Positions 1 to 9,989 of a stretch of 64,000 nucleotides of DNA are shown here, in pieces. The stretch comes from Symsagittifera roscoffensis. Its lineage: Eukaryota; Xenacoelomorpha; Acoela; Convolutidae. Location: positions 11,824,819 to 11,888,818 of the forward strand of contig NC_087064.1 in the NCBI RefSeq assembly GCF_963678635.1, given 5' to 3'. The position numbers were made by a program, and so were the translations under genes. The notes under the pieces were generated by a model. It had not been told where the DNA came from and made no database searches. It saw only the letters and a program-made list of their open reading frames with translations. Positions within the stretch are counted from its first letter, which is position 1, and each line of letters begins with the position of its first letter.

Positions 1-1
1 T

Positions 2-3000
2 ACGGAGCAGAAAGCTAGGAGAGACTGCTTTCATGATGCGGCCTGGGTGCAGTACTTGGCGCCACCCCGGGTACCAGAAGGTGCGGTTCATCTAATCGTA
101 GGGGACAGCCTGGTGCGGGTGTTGACCCGGATCCGATCGCACTGGCAGACGGGAATCTTGAGTTTCGCTGGAGCTGCCACGCCACAGATGTTAGCAACGC
201 TTGACATGCTGGGGATGACCAAAGTATACACGGTGACCCTGATGATCGGGACCAACGATGTATCAAGGGGTGAAGCGAGGAAAATAACAAGGCTGCACGA
301 TAAGGTGAGCTGCCTTCTTGAGGAACTGAGGATTCAGATGGACCCCATCCTGTTGACGATATGTACTGTCCCCTACAACATGATGTTTGATCAGCACGCC
401 TTGGAGATGAACGAGAAGGTGCGGAACCTAAACAAGGGGATAAGAGACATCCACCGGAAGAGTGTGCTCCCTGTCAGACTGTTGGACGTGGCAGAGCGCA
501 TGGAGAAAGAGGGATTCCCTGAAGACACCTCCAGTGATGGAATCCATTTTGATAGACCGAGGGGAGCAGAGTGGCTAAACGACGTCTTCCAAGAACACAT
601 AAATGCGCTGGAGGCGGATCTGCTAGAGACAGCCCAATTCACTTTAGGACCACCTCCGAACCCACCATTCCTTGCCTCAAGGGCCTTGTCTGGTCGCTTG
701 GGACCGATAGTTGACACTAGAGACAGTTCAAGGAGCAGCCAGACCAGATTGCAGAGTGCCACGCCAATGGAGTCTGAGGAGGTGACGTCATCAACACCTC
801 CAAGCTCGGCGATATCCTCAGTGGTAGTGGCAGAGAGCAAACGGGAAAATAAGTCTATGGAGACCGCTCGCTTGAGATATCCTGAGAAGGTGAAAGAACT
901 GGATCTAGAGAGTTTGGAATGCAGGCAAGAATTGGCGGAAACCCTGGGGATCGAACGAGTATCACACGAGGATTTGAATAGGCATCATTGCGTGGACTGG
1001 TTGAAAGCTCATGAGGCGCACTTCTCGAGAGCGAAGTTGATGGAGACCACAGACCTGACGGGAATTCCCACAAAAACGATCATGGGACCCATTAACTACA
1101 GACCTCTCAAGCTGCTGGGGAGTCCGGGACTTATAGCAGAACCTCCCAAGCACCGAACTAGCATCGCCAGGATCAGGTTGGCAACCCCGGCACAGTTGAA
1201 GGTGGTAGACAAGCTACTCAATCCGGGAGGAACGGGATTGCCAGATGCCGCTTACGAAGGCTCGAAATTGGCAGAAGATCCCAGGTACGGGAAGCCCTGT
1301 GGGAGTACCCAGGTGGCCAAAACCCTGGCAGTGTATGATAGAGCAGACCCAGCTGCTGCGAGAGTAGTCATTGTGGCGGGATCAGACTTCGAAGGAACGT
1401 CTCCCAAGTTGTTCTGGCCGGAGACTTTGATATACTCTTTGCCAGGAGCTGAATTAAATCAGATGTTAACTCTGGTAGTGGCAATACAGTCGGAGATGCC
1501 CTGTGAACCTGAGCTGCTGTTGTTTGCAGGGATGAATGATCACCTGCACGCGATGGGACTTCTTGAGCAACTAAAGGGCGATGAAATTCCGACATCGAGG
1601 AAGATATGGGAAGCCATTCAAGCGTTGTTTGCGGCGATGAATGAAGTGCAAGAGAATGTTGTCTCGAGATTCGGGTCCAAGACGAAGGTGGTGTTTACCA
1701 CATCCCCTGGATACGCGAATATGCCACCCGCCCTACAGTTCGTGTACGCGGTCTTGATCCTGATAGCAGAAGGGAGTGAATGGCGGATTCTAATGGCAGC
1801 CCCCAATTGGGAGTTGGAGCCATCGAACCTGAGGCTTCGCAAGTCAGAATTGGCGGCGGCATGGGCTGACATATCTCATGCACTGAGGGGCTTTTATGGA
1901 CTAGCCGACATCCTGATCGTATTAGACGAGGTGCTCTTGCTAGAGATATCGAACTTTGCCAGGCAACTCAAGTTCAGCCCAGTCATCGGGGACGATCACC
2001 CGGCGATAAGCAGATTAACGGCCAGCCTGTGGTTTCGGAGTATGGATGTGAAGATCACAAACTCCACCAGCAAGTCTAGAGGTCCCAGTAACGAGAGAAG
2101 AAATGTGGCCGAGACGGAAAAGCAATTAGGATCGTTGAAATATCGTTTGACTCAAGAGAATGGCTGGTGGCCATTTTTGACACCAAGGCTGGAGAACGCC
2201 ACGAATAAGACAAGGGAGGAAGCACCACTCCTCGCGAAACAAGTCTGGAGTTTTCTAGAGAAGCAACTGGAGCTGGCCGAAGTAAGAGACATGACGGTGG
2301 CTAGATTTGTCTCGGCCGCCAATGAAGTGACGATTGGAGGGTTCTGGAGAGAGCACGCCAAAGGCGAATTGAAGACTCGGAGGGATCACGAGATTCTCAA
2401 GTTTTTGAGTCCTTGCTGGGAGAAGGAATTCTTGGCAGGAATATTCGGTACCACGGCGACTATCTTTGGAGCCTTCGTGCAGGAGATACTGGGCATGCCC
2501 ATCAGCCTGCTCTTGGCCCTGTATTTGGTCTACCCCAGATACTTGTTCAACATGGGCCCAGCATACATGTTTAGTCGGGGAGTGGAGACACTTCGAGTTG
2601 ATGGGTACCTGGCACTGGTGCTCTTGACCCATGGGGAGTTGGTGTCGTTTCATCGATTAATGGAATATGGAGAGCCTCTGTCTATGGGGAGAGTCCACAC
2701 GAGCATTGAAACCAGCTCCTACAAGTGTGCCGCAGGGTTGAAGACGTTGCTAGTGCAATACCTCATGATGCAAAATCGGCACATGACGGGTGAAGATGAG
2801 AATCCAACTTCGAGAGAAGAATGGAAGAAGACGAACAGAGGGATGCCTCTGCTGACGGACCTATGCCTGGCAATGAGGTCGGACCCAATGGGGATAATCC
2901 GGGGCCTAGAGGAGGTGGTGACCTGCATTTATGGTCCAGCAGTGACGTACGCGTTCCCAGACCCCCTGGTGACAACGTATCGTCACTCTGTAACGCACTT

Positions 3001-6000
3001 GAGCCTTATCAGTATACTGGATGGGACGGCGTTAAATTGGTGTCAGCAGGAGGTGCTCAGAGAGCGAATGAGCAACACGGTACTCTTTGGAAAGGTGAAA
3101 GATGCCGAGCTGATAGTGTACAACTTCAGGGGGCAAATGCAATGTAGAATGGGAGGCAAGCGAGAGGGTCCCATTGAAATGTATCCCAAATTCTGGAACT
3201 TGAACCCATTGACGGCGGACGGACGAGAAATCTTGAGAATTCCTGCCTGGAAGGAGTGCTTCACACTGGTGAAGAGGGAGCTGGAGACCATAATGGAGAA
3301 AGAAATCCTCCCAGCCACCATGCCTGAGTTCCCAATAGTCAGGAGGATGACCTTAGGAATGAATAGTCCCTTGGTAGTTCCCTCCATAATGGCGAGGATG
3401 ACGACGGAGGAAATGCAGAAGGATTTCACTGATGGCTGGGACCCCCTGTTCATTGGCTACACGGCGGCGGTCTACTTCCATACCAGCGAGATGAAGGTAA
3501 ATTCGTGGACGACGCAAGCGAAAAAGAGTAGAGGTTCGCAGCCCCCAGGGTATGAGGTGCGGAAGGTCTTGAGAACTCTAGAGAAGGAGGGACTTGAGAA
3601 CATGTTACCCATATGGGATGATGGCAGGATGATCGTGATGGAGGGGCACGTCGCACTGGTGGACGACATGAAATTTGCCACGAGAAAATATAAGGCGCCC
3701 TATGGCTTGGAACAGGTGGAAATAAGACAGGAAGGAACAGAACTAGATGCAGCAGGTCAACTGCATGTAGCACTGACGGAATACAAAAAGCTGGATCCTA
3801 CGACACCATCACCACTGTCCGTGGACACACCTGGAGACAAGAGGAGCGGACCCGTTGAGGACCGATTTAAGAAAATTCTCGAGAGAAGGAGACATGAGTC
3901 AGAAGAAGAGAGTATGGATGAAACTCTCAGTGAAGCCGGTGAAGACATGGAAGTGGGGAATACGCCTGAACCAGGGCCATCAGGGGAGGAGCTCACCACT
4001 CAAGAGCTGTTGAAAGACTTGAGCGAGGAGAATTGGGCAGATACTGCCACACCACCCCTGATTCCGTCTACCCGGAAGGATCTGGAATTGCCATTGGCAA
4101 GTGAGACCTTCAATATGGGGATGATACTCTTGAGCTCGGAGGAAAGGGAAAAGAACACTTTCGAAGGGAACAGGGACATATTCCTGGGATCACTGAAGGA
4201 CGATGCTTGGCAGGAGTTCTTGGAAGAATTCAATCAAGAAGTGGGCAGCGAGACGACGCTGGACAAATTCAAGAAGGAACTGTGGGACACAGTCGTAAGA
4301 TTTGGAGAACCGCTTCTGATAGGAACGGGCCTAGATGAGAAGGCGAGAAAAGAGCTACTGAGCAAGCTGGTAGAGCTGAGGAATTCACGATCGAAGACTA
4401 GAGAAGAAAAATGTGAGGACAGCTCTACTCGGAGACAAAAAACTGTAGATAAAATGGTTGATGATATAAAAAGGGATAAGGTTGGGACTAGTAATATGAT
4501 TAAAAGTACTAATATCCTTAAGGCTCGAGCAGGGGGGAGGCAAGAGTTGGAAGGAGTGGATGGAGAGGTCGAATCAGTGATGGTAGCCACAACACCCTCA
4601 AGTAGAGATGTGAAGACTCGCAAGAGGAAGAGAGAAGTGGAAGGATTGGGTAGTCCTTCAGTGGATGCTGTTTCGGAAGGAAACTTGAGAGAGACGGCGC
4701 CCATGGTTTTGGCTAGATGCAAGATGGCGGCATACAAGAGCAGCTCGGAGCTCAGAAGACCACTTGAAGTAGAGAGGGAAATAGAGGTTTCCACCAGTTC
4801 GACATCGGAGGAAGACTTCAAGCCTCAGAAGATAAACGTGAAGAGAGGTTCAACGAACGGACAGACATGGGAAGTAGATGTCGGCAAAGAATGGATCTCG
4901 AAGGCACACCAGGCCACGGGCAAGCGAGTGACAAGTGATCCATTGGAAAGGAACAAGACGAGGAACACCTCCCGGACGTGGTGGGTGGCCCTTGAAACAT
5001 TGAAAGAAATGGAGGACTGCTGGAAGAAGTTGGACAGTGGAGTAGCTCGCAAGCGACGTAATTGGGCCACCCAGCAAAAGGCCGAGGTTAATAGAATAGA
5101 AATGGCAAATCATCTGAAGAGGTCCTGGCAGAGTTTGTTGAAGGATCATTTTGAAGAAGCAATGAGGACACCCTCATCAGCACCACCATTAATGGCGAAT
5201 CCCTTCGTTAGAACTGCAGGACAATTAATGTTCACCTGGAGTCTGGTGGGGATAGAGTTGGAAACACTGACCTCGTATGACAGGCTGAAGTTGGGAAGCA
5301 AGAAGCTAGAGATGTATCAGGCACTGATGCAACACGTAGCTAGGGACAACTCAGGCTTGAGCCTGGCCAGAAGAAAGGATGCCACGTGTTTCTTGAGATG
5401 GATAATGTCGATGATGTCTGATAGCACCATCCTGGCATGCCAACAGAGAACAAGCGCAGGCAAAACCATGGAAAAAAGAGTCTCAACGGTCATCTTGAAC
5501 GTGTATCAGAGCACAGGAATAGAAAAGGAAGAGGGTTCCAGACTATCCCTAGAGAACCATAGGAAGCTAGACGAGGTACGGAGGTTTTATAATAAGAAGT
5601 TCGAAGAAGAACATGATGTTCACCGTAACCTGGCCTCGTCAGAGCAGTACTCGAGAATCAGCGAGAAGGGGGAATACCAATATGTGTCTGGAGTGATGGG
5701 AATGGCCTACAACCCCTTCTTAGACTCGGAAGCTGGAGGCGCCCACATGAACCATGAGGTAGCGGAGCTACTGAAGTTTTGGACAGAAAGAATAATGGAA
5801 ATAGACGCGGTGGAAAAAGAGGGGCCGAGCCTGGGCCTGATTCTTGAGAAAACACCAGAGGTGGTGAGCATACCACGTTCAGACAAGAGAGTTGAAGTGA
5901 ACATGGGCGATGGAAATGGCTTGTTAACCACGAACTTGGGAGTAGTATGGAAACTATTAAGACCCTCCTGGTGTCCACATCCCCACGCGAGTCTGATCGA

Positions 6001-7732
6001 GGAAACCACCGAGCGAGTGAGGTTAGCACCAACGGAAGATGAAGATCTGGCAAAGTTGAGTGTGCTGCATAAGCTAATTTCACCTCAGATGCAAGAGCCA
6101 GGCGAAAAGACTAGTAATCCCGGGTCAGCAAAGAAATTGGAGCCGGGTAGCTGTCTGGATTCGACGTGTGGAAACGGAGAGCACACCTGCGATGGACGGT
6201 CATGCGTTAGAATACTGTCATTTCAAAAAGAAGACCTGGTCACTTGGTTCGAAGACATAACAGAAAGGGAGAAAAGTGAAGTGCAAATAGTAGCGGAGTG
6301 TTACGCGAGAACCACGGTGAATATAGCGACAGCTCTCGGATTCTTCTCGAGAATGTGTAGTCTGCAGTCACTGGAAAGACTAGAATCTGAACATCATTTA
6401 GTGACGGCGTTGAGCGTAGAATCATGGCCCGGGGTGTTGCAGGTGACTCAAAAACACATCCGGAGCTGGAAGGTTGGTCTCGAGGCGGAAATGGGATTTC
6501 CCATGAGCGAAGCTTATGGCTTGCCATTGAACGCGAAATCGCTGATAGGGTCAATGATGGCCAACTTGTGCGGAAGTCACTACCCACTGCACATGGTGGA
6601 AGTATCCAGCCAGAGAGTACTGGTGGACAAGGCCTTCTCAGTGCCCAAGTGCGTGAGGTTGGCTCGGATATCGCATCACTCGCACAAGTTGTTGAGAAAA
6701 ATCAGAGGGACAGTACCAAAAGAATTGAGAGATGACTTGAGTGAAATCTGGGGAGAAGAACTTTTGAAGTTGGAGAGAGAGAACACAAGCGATCACGAGA
6801 GACAAAACGTGATCGGAAAACCTGTGGGAAGTGCTCCAAACCTGGAAGATAACGACACGATGCATGAGAAAATGATGGAGCTTGAGCCTCTCTTGGAAGC
6901 CTCGGGGGAGCGTAACCTCAGGAGCATTGAAATCAGCCATGGAGAATGCCCATGCCACTGTTTAGCGCAAACGGTGTGGTATCCAGATCATAAGAACCTT
7001 TGCCTGGTGTGGGATATGGAAGAAATCCGGTCGATCGGACTACCGGATCACCGACAGAAGGTGACGATCTTGGTAGTGAGTACGATGTTGGCTCTGAGAT
7101 GGATAGAAGAGAATATAACGAAATATCGGGAAGCGGGGACGCCAACGGCTGAGTCAATATACGCGATAGACTACAGTAGGAGACTCGAGTTGTTTGAGAC
7201 TGCGTGCAAGGTATTCGCCATACCAACGGAAGTCAGACATGTCTGGAGCCGTTTGAGGTACTTCCCATGGTTTCGGGCGACGCTGACGTCCTGGTTGTAC
7301 ATGACAACGAAAGATCACATGAGAAAACATCGAAAGGAGTATCGACAGTTCCAGGCCGAGATTGGGCCGGAAGCTTTCAAGAGACCCCTGTTAACCCATC
7401 GTAATGCAATCACGACAGGATGGAAGAGAGTGGGTAAAATGTCTAGAGACAATACCAAGGCGAGGGAATCGATACTAGAGGAGGACCTGGCGAAGAACGT
7501 GAGCTTGAGCCTGCACAACTCCTTTTGTTTGAGCCGGGAATCTAGGGTGAAGGCACTACCCAACCAAGCAAAGAGGTTGCAAGAGCAAAGAGAATGGATG
7601 CGATCCTACGAGCAGCTGAAGGCTTGGGAGGAGATTGTGATTAGCTCCGATGATGAAGAGGAACTGTTGAGACAGTTTGCCGTATCTAGTACTTCAGGAT
7701 GCAGTACCTCCAAGGCGAAGAGTGCGAGATGA
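2..7732 (+). CDS. Retrotransposon ORF2, giant protein with SGNH-hydrolase-like N-terminus (5' end outside window)
   Basis: The frame is open from base 2 to a TGA at 7730-7732 with no internal stop (about 2,576 codons). The GTG at 47 is not a credible start; the protein continues left of the window. Numbering from 47, an SGNH/GDSL hydrolase-like fold is indicated by GDSL (residues 19-22, nucleophile block), GTND (68-71, block III) and DGIHF (164-168, Asp and His of block V). A second, degenerate unit follows with GSDFE (about 445), LPGAELNQ and GMNDH (about 496). The middle has hydrophobic stretches near 805-850 and a charged, Lys/Glu-rich hinge with a basic KTRKRKR cluster. The C-terminal third has Cys clusters (CLDSTCGNGEHTC about 2040; CPCHC about 2302) and an acidic SSDDEEE tail. 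It sits just upstream of an LTR, and the minus-strand young element carries a homolog in the same place, so it is an element-encoded third ORF. Esterase-like domains are known in CR1-type LINE ORF1 proteins and in rotifer Terminons. No env-like signal peptide is visible, and the biochemical function is unknown. Confidence 0.85.
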   Translation, partial: TEQKARRDCFHDAAWVQYLAPPRVPEGAVHLIVGDSLVRVLTRIRSHWQTGILSFAGAATPQMLATLDMLGMTKVYTVTLMIGTNDVSRGEARKITRLHDKVSCLLEELRIQMDPILLTICTVPYNMMFDQHALEMNEKVRNLNKGIRDIHRKSVLPVRLLDVAERMEKEGFPEDTSSDGIHFDRPRGAEWLNDVFQEHINALEADLLETAQFTLGPPPNPPFLASRALSGRLGPIVDTRDSSRSSQTRLQSATPMESEEVTSSTPPSSAISSVVVAESKRENKSMETARLRYPEKVKELDLESLECRQELAETLGIERVSHEDLNRHHCVDWLKAHEAHFSRAKLMETTDLTGIPTKTIMGPINYRPLKLLGSPGLIAEPPKHRTSIARIRLATPAQLKVVDKLLNPGGTGLPDAAYEGSKLAEDPRYGKPCGSTQVAKTLAVYDRADPAAARVVIVAGSDFEGTSPKLFWPETLIYSLPGAELNQMLTLVVAIQSEMPCEPELLLFAGMNDHLHAMGLLEQLKGDEIPTSRKIWEAIQALFAAMNEVQENVVSRFGSKTKVVFTTSPGYANMPPALQFVYAVLILIAEGSEWRILMAAPNWELEPSNLRLRKSELAAAWADISHALRGFYGLADILIVLDEVLLLEISNFARQLKFSPVIGDDHPAISRLTASLWFRSMDVKITNSTSKSRGPSNERRNVAETEKQLGSLKYRLTQENGWWPFLTPRLENATNKTREEAPLLAKQVWSFLEKQLELAEVRDMTVARFVSAANEVTIGGFWREHAKGELKTRRDHEILKFLSPCWEKEFLAGIFGTTATIFGAFVQEILGMPISLLLALYLVYPRYLFNMGPAYMFSRGVETLRVDGYLALVLLTHGELVSFHRLMEYGEPLSMGRVHTSIETSSYKCAAGLKTLLVQYLMMQNRHMTGEDENPTSREEWKKTNRGMPLLTDLCLAMRSDPMGIIRGLEEVVTCIYGPAVTYAFPDPLVTTYRHSVTHLSLISILDGTALNWCQQEVLRERMSNTVLFGKVKDAELIVYNFRGQMQCRMGGKREGPIEMYPKFWNLNPLTADGREILRIPAWKECFTLVKRELETIMEKEILPATMPEFPIVRRMTLGMNSPLVVPSIMARMTTEEMQKDFTDGWDPLFIGYTAAVYFHTSEMKVNSWTTQAKKSRGSQPPGYEVRKVLRTLEKEGLENMLPIWDDGRMIVMEGHVALVDDMKFATRKYKAPYGLEQVEIRQEGTELDAAGQLHVALTEYKKLDPTTPSPLSVDTPGDKRSGPVEDRFKKILERRRHESEEESMDETLSEAGEDMEVGNTPEPGPSGEELTTQELLKDLSEENWADTATPPLIPSTRKDLELPLASETFNMGMILLSSEEREKNTFEGNRDIFLGSLKDDAWQEFLEEFNQEVGSETTLDKFKKELWDTVVRFGEPLLIGTGLDEKARKELLSKLVELRNSRSKTREEKCEDSSTRRQKTVDKMVDDIKRDKVGTSNMIKSTNILKARAGGRQELEGVDGEVESVMVATTPSSRDVKTRKRKREVEGLGSPSVDAVSEGNLRETAPMVLARCKMAAYKSSSELRRPLEVEREIEVSTSSTSEEDFKPQKINVKRGSTNGQTWEVDVGKEWISKAHQATGKRVTSDPLERNKTRNTSRTWWVALETLKEMEDCWKKLDSGVARKRRNWATQQKAEVNRIEMANHLKRSWQSLLKDHFEEAMRTPSSAPPLMANPFVRTAGQLMFTWSLVGIELETLTSYDRLKLGSKKLEMYQALMQHVARDNSGLSLARRKDATCFLRWIMSMMSDSTILACQQRTSAGKTMEKRVSTVILNVYQSTGIEKEEGSRLSLENHRKLDEVRRFYNKKFEEEHDVHRNLASSEQYSRISEKGEYQYVSGVMGMAYNPFLDSEAGGAHMNHEVAELLKFWTERIMEIDAVEKEGPSLGLILEKTPEVVSIPRSDKRVEVNMGDGNGLLTTNLGVVWKLLRPSWCPHPHASLIEETTERVRLAPTEDEDLAKLSVLHKLISPQMQEPGEKTSNPGSAKKLEPGSCLDSTCGNGEHTCDGRSCVRILSFQKEDLVTWFEDITEREKSEVQIVAECYARTTVNIATALGFFSRMCSLQSLERLESEHHLVTALSVESWPGVLQVTQKHIRSWKVGLEAEMGFPMSEAYGLPLNAKSLIGSMMANLCGSHYPLHMVEVSSQRVLVDKAFSVPKCVRLARISHHSHKLLRKIRGTVPKELRDDLSEIWGEELLKLERENTSDHERQNVIGKPVGSAPNLEDNDTMHEKMMELEPLLEASGERNLRSIEISHGECPCHCLAQTVWYPDHKNLCLVWDMEEIRSIGLPDHRQKVTILVVSTMLALRWIEENITKYREAGTPTAESIYAIDYSRRLELFETACKVFAIPTEVRHVWSRLRYFPWFRATLTSWLYMTTKDHMRKHRKEYRQFQAEIGPEAFKRPLLTHRNAITTGWKRVGKMSRDNTKARESILEEDLAKNVSLSLHNSFCLSRESRVKALPNQAKRLQEQREWMRSYEQLKAWEEIVISSDDEEELLRQFAVSSTSGCSTSKAKSAR

Positions 7733-8161
7733 GCAGGTGGCTCGAATGGATCTTGAGTCTTGAGAGGGAAAGGGGGGCTTGAGCGTGGATCCGGGTGAAA
7801 CTTGGATTCACGAAAAAGAAGTTTTAAAAAAGCAAATATTGTTATTAATATACTATATTTATTATATAAATCAAAATGCTGCATGACAATTTCCTGATTG
7901 AATAGGACAAAAGAAATTTTAAATGATTGGCTTGGAAAGCAAGAATTCAAGGGTGCAGGTGTGTGCAGATTTTGATTGCTGTTTAGCGATAGTGTGAAAA
8001 TTTTACATGGCTGTGAATTTTGGGGTGTAGATAAGCTTAAGTCTGCTGCAAACTTCTGTAAATGACCACTGGCACTGTATCTTGAGTAACACTCGGTTTT
8101 CTGGGACTCACTGGCAGAAGACAGCACGCGATGAGGACATCGATCTCGAGTCCGGAGAGTA
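7733..8161 (+). other. 3' UTR of older element, ending in a short polypurine tract
   Basis: This non-coding stretch lies between the ORF2 stop and the 3' LTR. It is homologous to 10877-11315 on the minus strand, including a shared block around the phrase ATGAGGACATCGATCTCGAG. The last bases before the LTR read GTCCGGAGAGTA, matching GTCCGGGGAGTA in the young copy; this purine-rich GGRGAGTA is the likely plus-strand priming site. No gene is seen here. Confidence 0.7.
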
Positions 8162-9064
8162 TGTGCCAGTCGGTCATATTCGGAAGTTTGGCCTCGAGAG
8201 AAAAAAAAACACTTGATTTTGGAGTGAAATTTAGTTTTTCAAAATTTCGAATGGAACCTGTCATGCACGATTTTCTCGCGATAACTGAAAATCAGAAAAA
8301 GAGAAGGAGAACGATCGAGTAACAATCGCGGGAAAGTTGCTAAATAAAACGGTGGGAAATTGCTATTCGCAATTTCTGTCACAATAGAACAAGAGTAGAG
8401 CTGTCCCATCTAAAACAGAGACGAGAGCATTCCCACGAACTGGATTGTTGTGATTGGAGTACTATTATTAACTGGACCAGAGTGAACCTTCGGTGGAAAG
8501 GTGGACAGCTAGAGTGTCCCAATGGTTCACGAGAACTTACAGTCTAGAGAAAAAACTTGTTCTTATTATTAAAACTGACTAACGTTAAACTCATTTTAGT
8601 TACTTTATTAATTCTTGAGTTGCTTACCGACTTATTTACTTCCTGGTTCTTGAGCGTGCTACAATGTGAGTACTTAATTTAAATTCCTAGAGTGTGTTTT
8701 ATAATTGTTATGTTGAGGTAAGGCGAGTTTTAGGTTGATCCATCTGAAATGGATCAAGGTTCCACTGTCTAATAAAAAGTAACTTAACGGATTGTTCCAA
8801 CCCGGTTTTTAACGGCGTTCATGTATTTTGGGTATCTAGAGACCTAAGTATGGGGACGTTTCTAATTCTAGAGTGGGGGGATATTTTAGTAGTAGCCTTT
8901 AAGCTGTAACGGGTCGTAGTCTCATGTCACAAGCGAACCGAACTGGCTCCGACCGATCTTGAGGTAGAAAAACACAAGAGATGGTGTCCCTGACCCTTGA
9001 GCCAGGTGTTATAGGGCCTATTTTTCTTAAGCCTCATGTGTGACTGCAGTAGACGAATGTTACA
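8162..9064 (+). repeat. 3' LTR of older gypsy-like element
   Basis: This 903-bp LTR begins TGTGCCAGTCGGTCAT and ends GAATGTTACA, with TG...CA termini. It aligns along its whole length, at clearly less than full identity, with the reverse complement of the 887-bp LTRs of the young minus-strand element. It directly follows ORF2 and a purine tract, so it is the 3' LTR; the 5' LTR is left of the window. No target-site duplication can be tested here. Confidence 0.85.
8771..8776 (+). promoter_or_regulatory. Polyadenylation signal AATAAA inside LTR
   Basis: AATAAA occurs in a conserved context (ACTGTCTAATAAAAAGTAACT). The same hexamer is in the same context in both young LTRs (minus strand, 10278-10283 and 27346-27351) and in the relic LTR (9431-9436). 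Conservation across diverged copies supports its use as the element's poly(A) signal and suggests the R region lies around it. Confidence 0.6.
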
Positions 9065-9112
9065 AAACGGAGCCTCTTATCGTGGCAATAACACACGATA
9101 AGATCCTTAGCA

Positions 9113-9718
9113 GTGGAGATTAGTGGAAAAGGAAGCTTCAGTGGGGAAGGAATATTCCGCGGAATCCTACCGTGCCACAAATTGGGAGAGATAAGAACGT
9201 TATCTCGAGAAGATTACGGGAGCGGAGGCTTGGTCCCCCAGAGACTGTTGTATGTTAAAGGACTGCATAAAACTAACTTTTTAGCTACTCTGATGCCATA
9301 GAACCTTGAATTAACACCGGTATTATTTTATATTTTAGAAAAGTTACTAGAGTATATTTTAGAGTATGAGTAGCTAGAAAGAGGAAAGGGTCAATCCATC
9401 TCCAATGGATTTAATATAGAACTGTCACACAATAAAATAGGGTATTCGAGCCGTGTTTTTAATAGCAATCACGTAGTCTGAGGATCCGAGACTCAGTTAT
9501 GTGGTTGCGCTCGCATGTAAACGAAAGCTCATCAAAACTCGTTTGACTGATGGCCTAAAAATAGTAACTTTTTACTTAGCCCTAAACAGACCAGAAAATC
9601 AACTGGCAAGGTCGAGACGGTGAAAAACGAGTAGGATTAAGGTAACTGACGCCTGCCAGTCGTTAATAGGTACTTTTTCTACGCTCCGTCGCTGTGTAGT
9701 ATTTGGGCGAATGTTACA
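9113..9718 (+). repeat. Diverged LTR-like relic of a related element
   Basis: The sequence after the older LTR repeats its layout. CCATCTCCAATGGAT corresponds to CCATCTGAAATGGAT, then comes AACTGTC...AATAAAA, then CCGTGTTTTTAATAGCAATCACGTA against CCGGTTTTTAACGGCGTTCATGTA, and it ends in the same GAATGTTACA (9709-9718). It is therefore the 3' part of an LTR from a related but distinct subfamily. The 5' boundary is uncertain (9065-9330). It could be a solo or fragmentary LTR, or a rearranged duplicate of the preceding LTR. It holds no credible ORF. Confidence 0.55.
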
Positions 9719-9989
9719 GTAAGCTGTCATGGAAAGATTTCAAGTTTCTTCGAGTTTTTCTCTGATTTCTTTCTCAATAATTTGATATTACTATGTTTAA
9801 GTAATTATGAGAAAAATTGAAACTTTGTCAAAATAACCTGAATTTGATTTACACTTACTACTTGGAATTTATTTCAATTTGCTAATAAAGTAATTTTTTT
9901 TAATATCCTGATTTTTGTTTAGTCCAACTGATATAGGACGAGTGCATTTGTTTGGTGTTCAAGATAATTTATGGCCCTCTCTTGATACG
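9719..9989. other. AT-rich spacer between two element copies
   Basis: This is 271 bp of AT-rich sequence without an ORF or recognisable element. It separates the LTR-like relic from the 3' LTR of the young minus-strand element and is probably host DNA. Confidence 0.5.

Noticed and set aside
391-840. 149-codon antisense frame over ORF2, and similar antisense frames throughout the elements
   Set aside because: Shadow of the real coding strand; no recognisable domain.
2-7732. ORF2 as a retroviral-type envelope
   Set aside because: No signal peptide, cleavage site or terminal membrane anchor is visible, and the N-terminus looks like an SGNH hydrolase.
7733-8161. Antisense frame in the 3' UTR that has a counterpart in the young copy
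   Set aside because: The similarity follows from homologous 3' UTR DNA; it crosses the LTR boundary differently in each copy and shows no domain.
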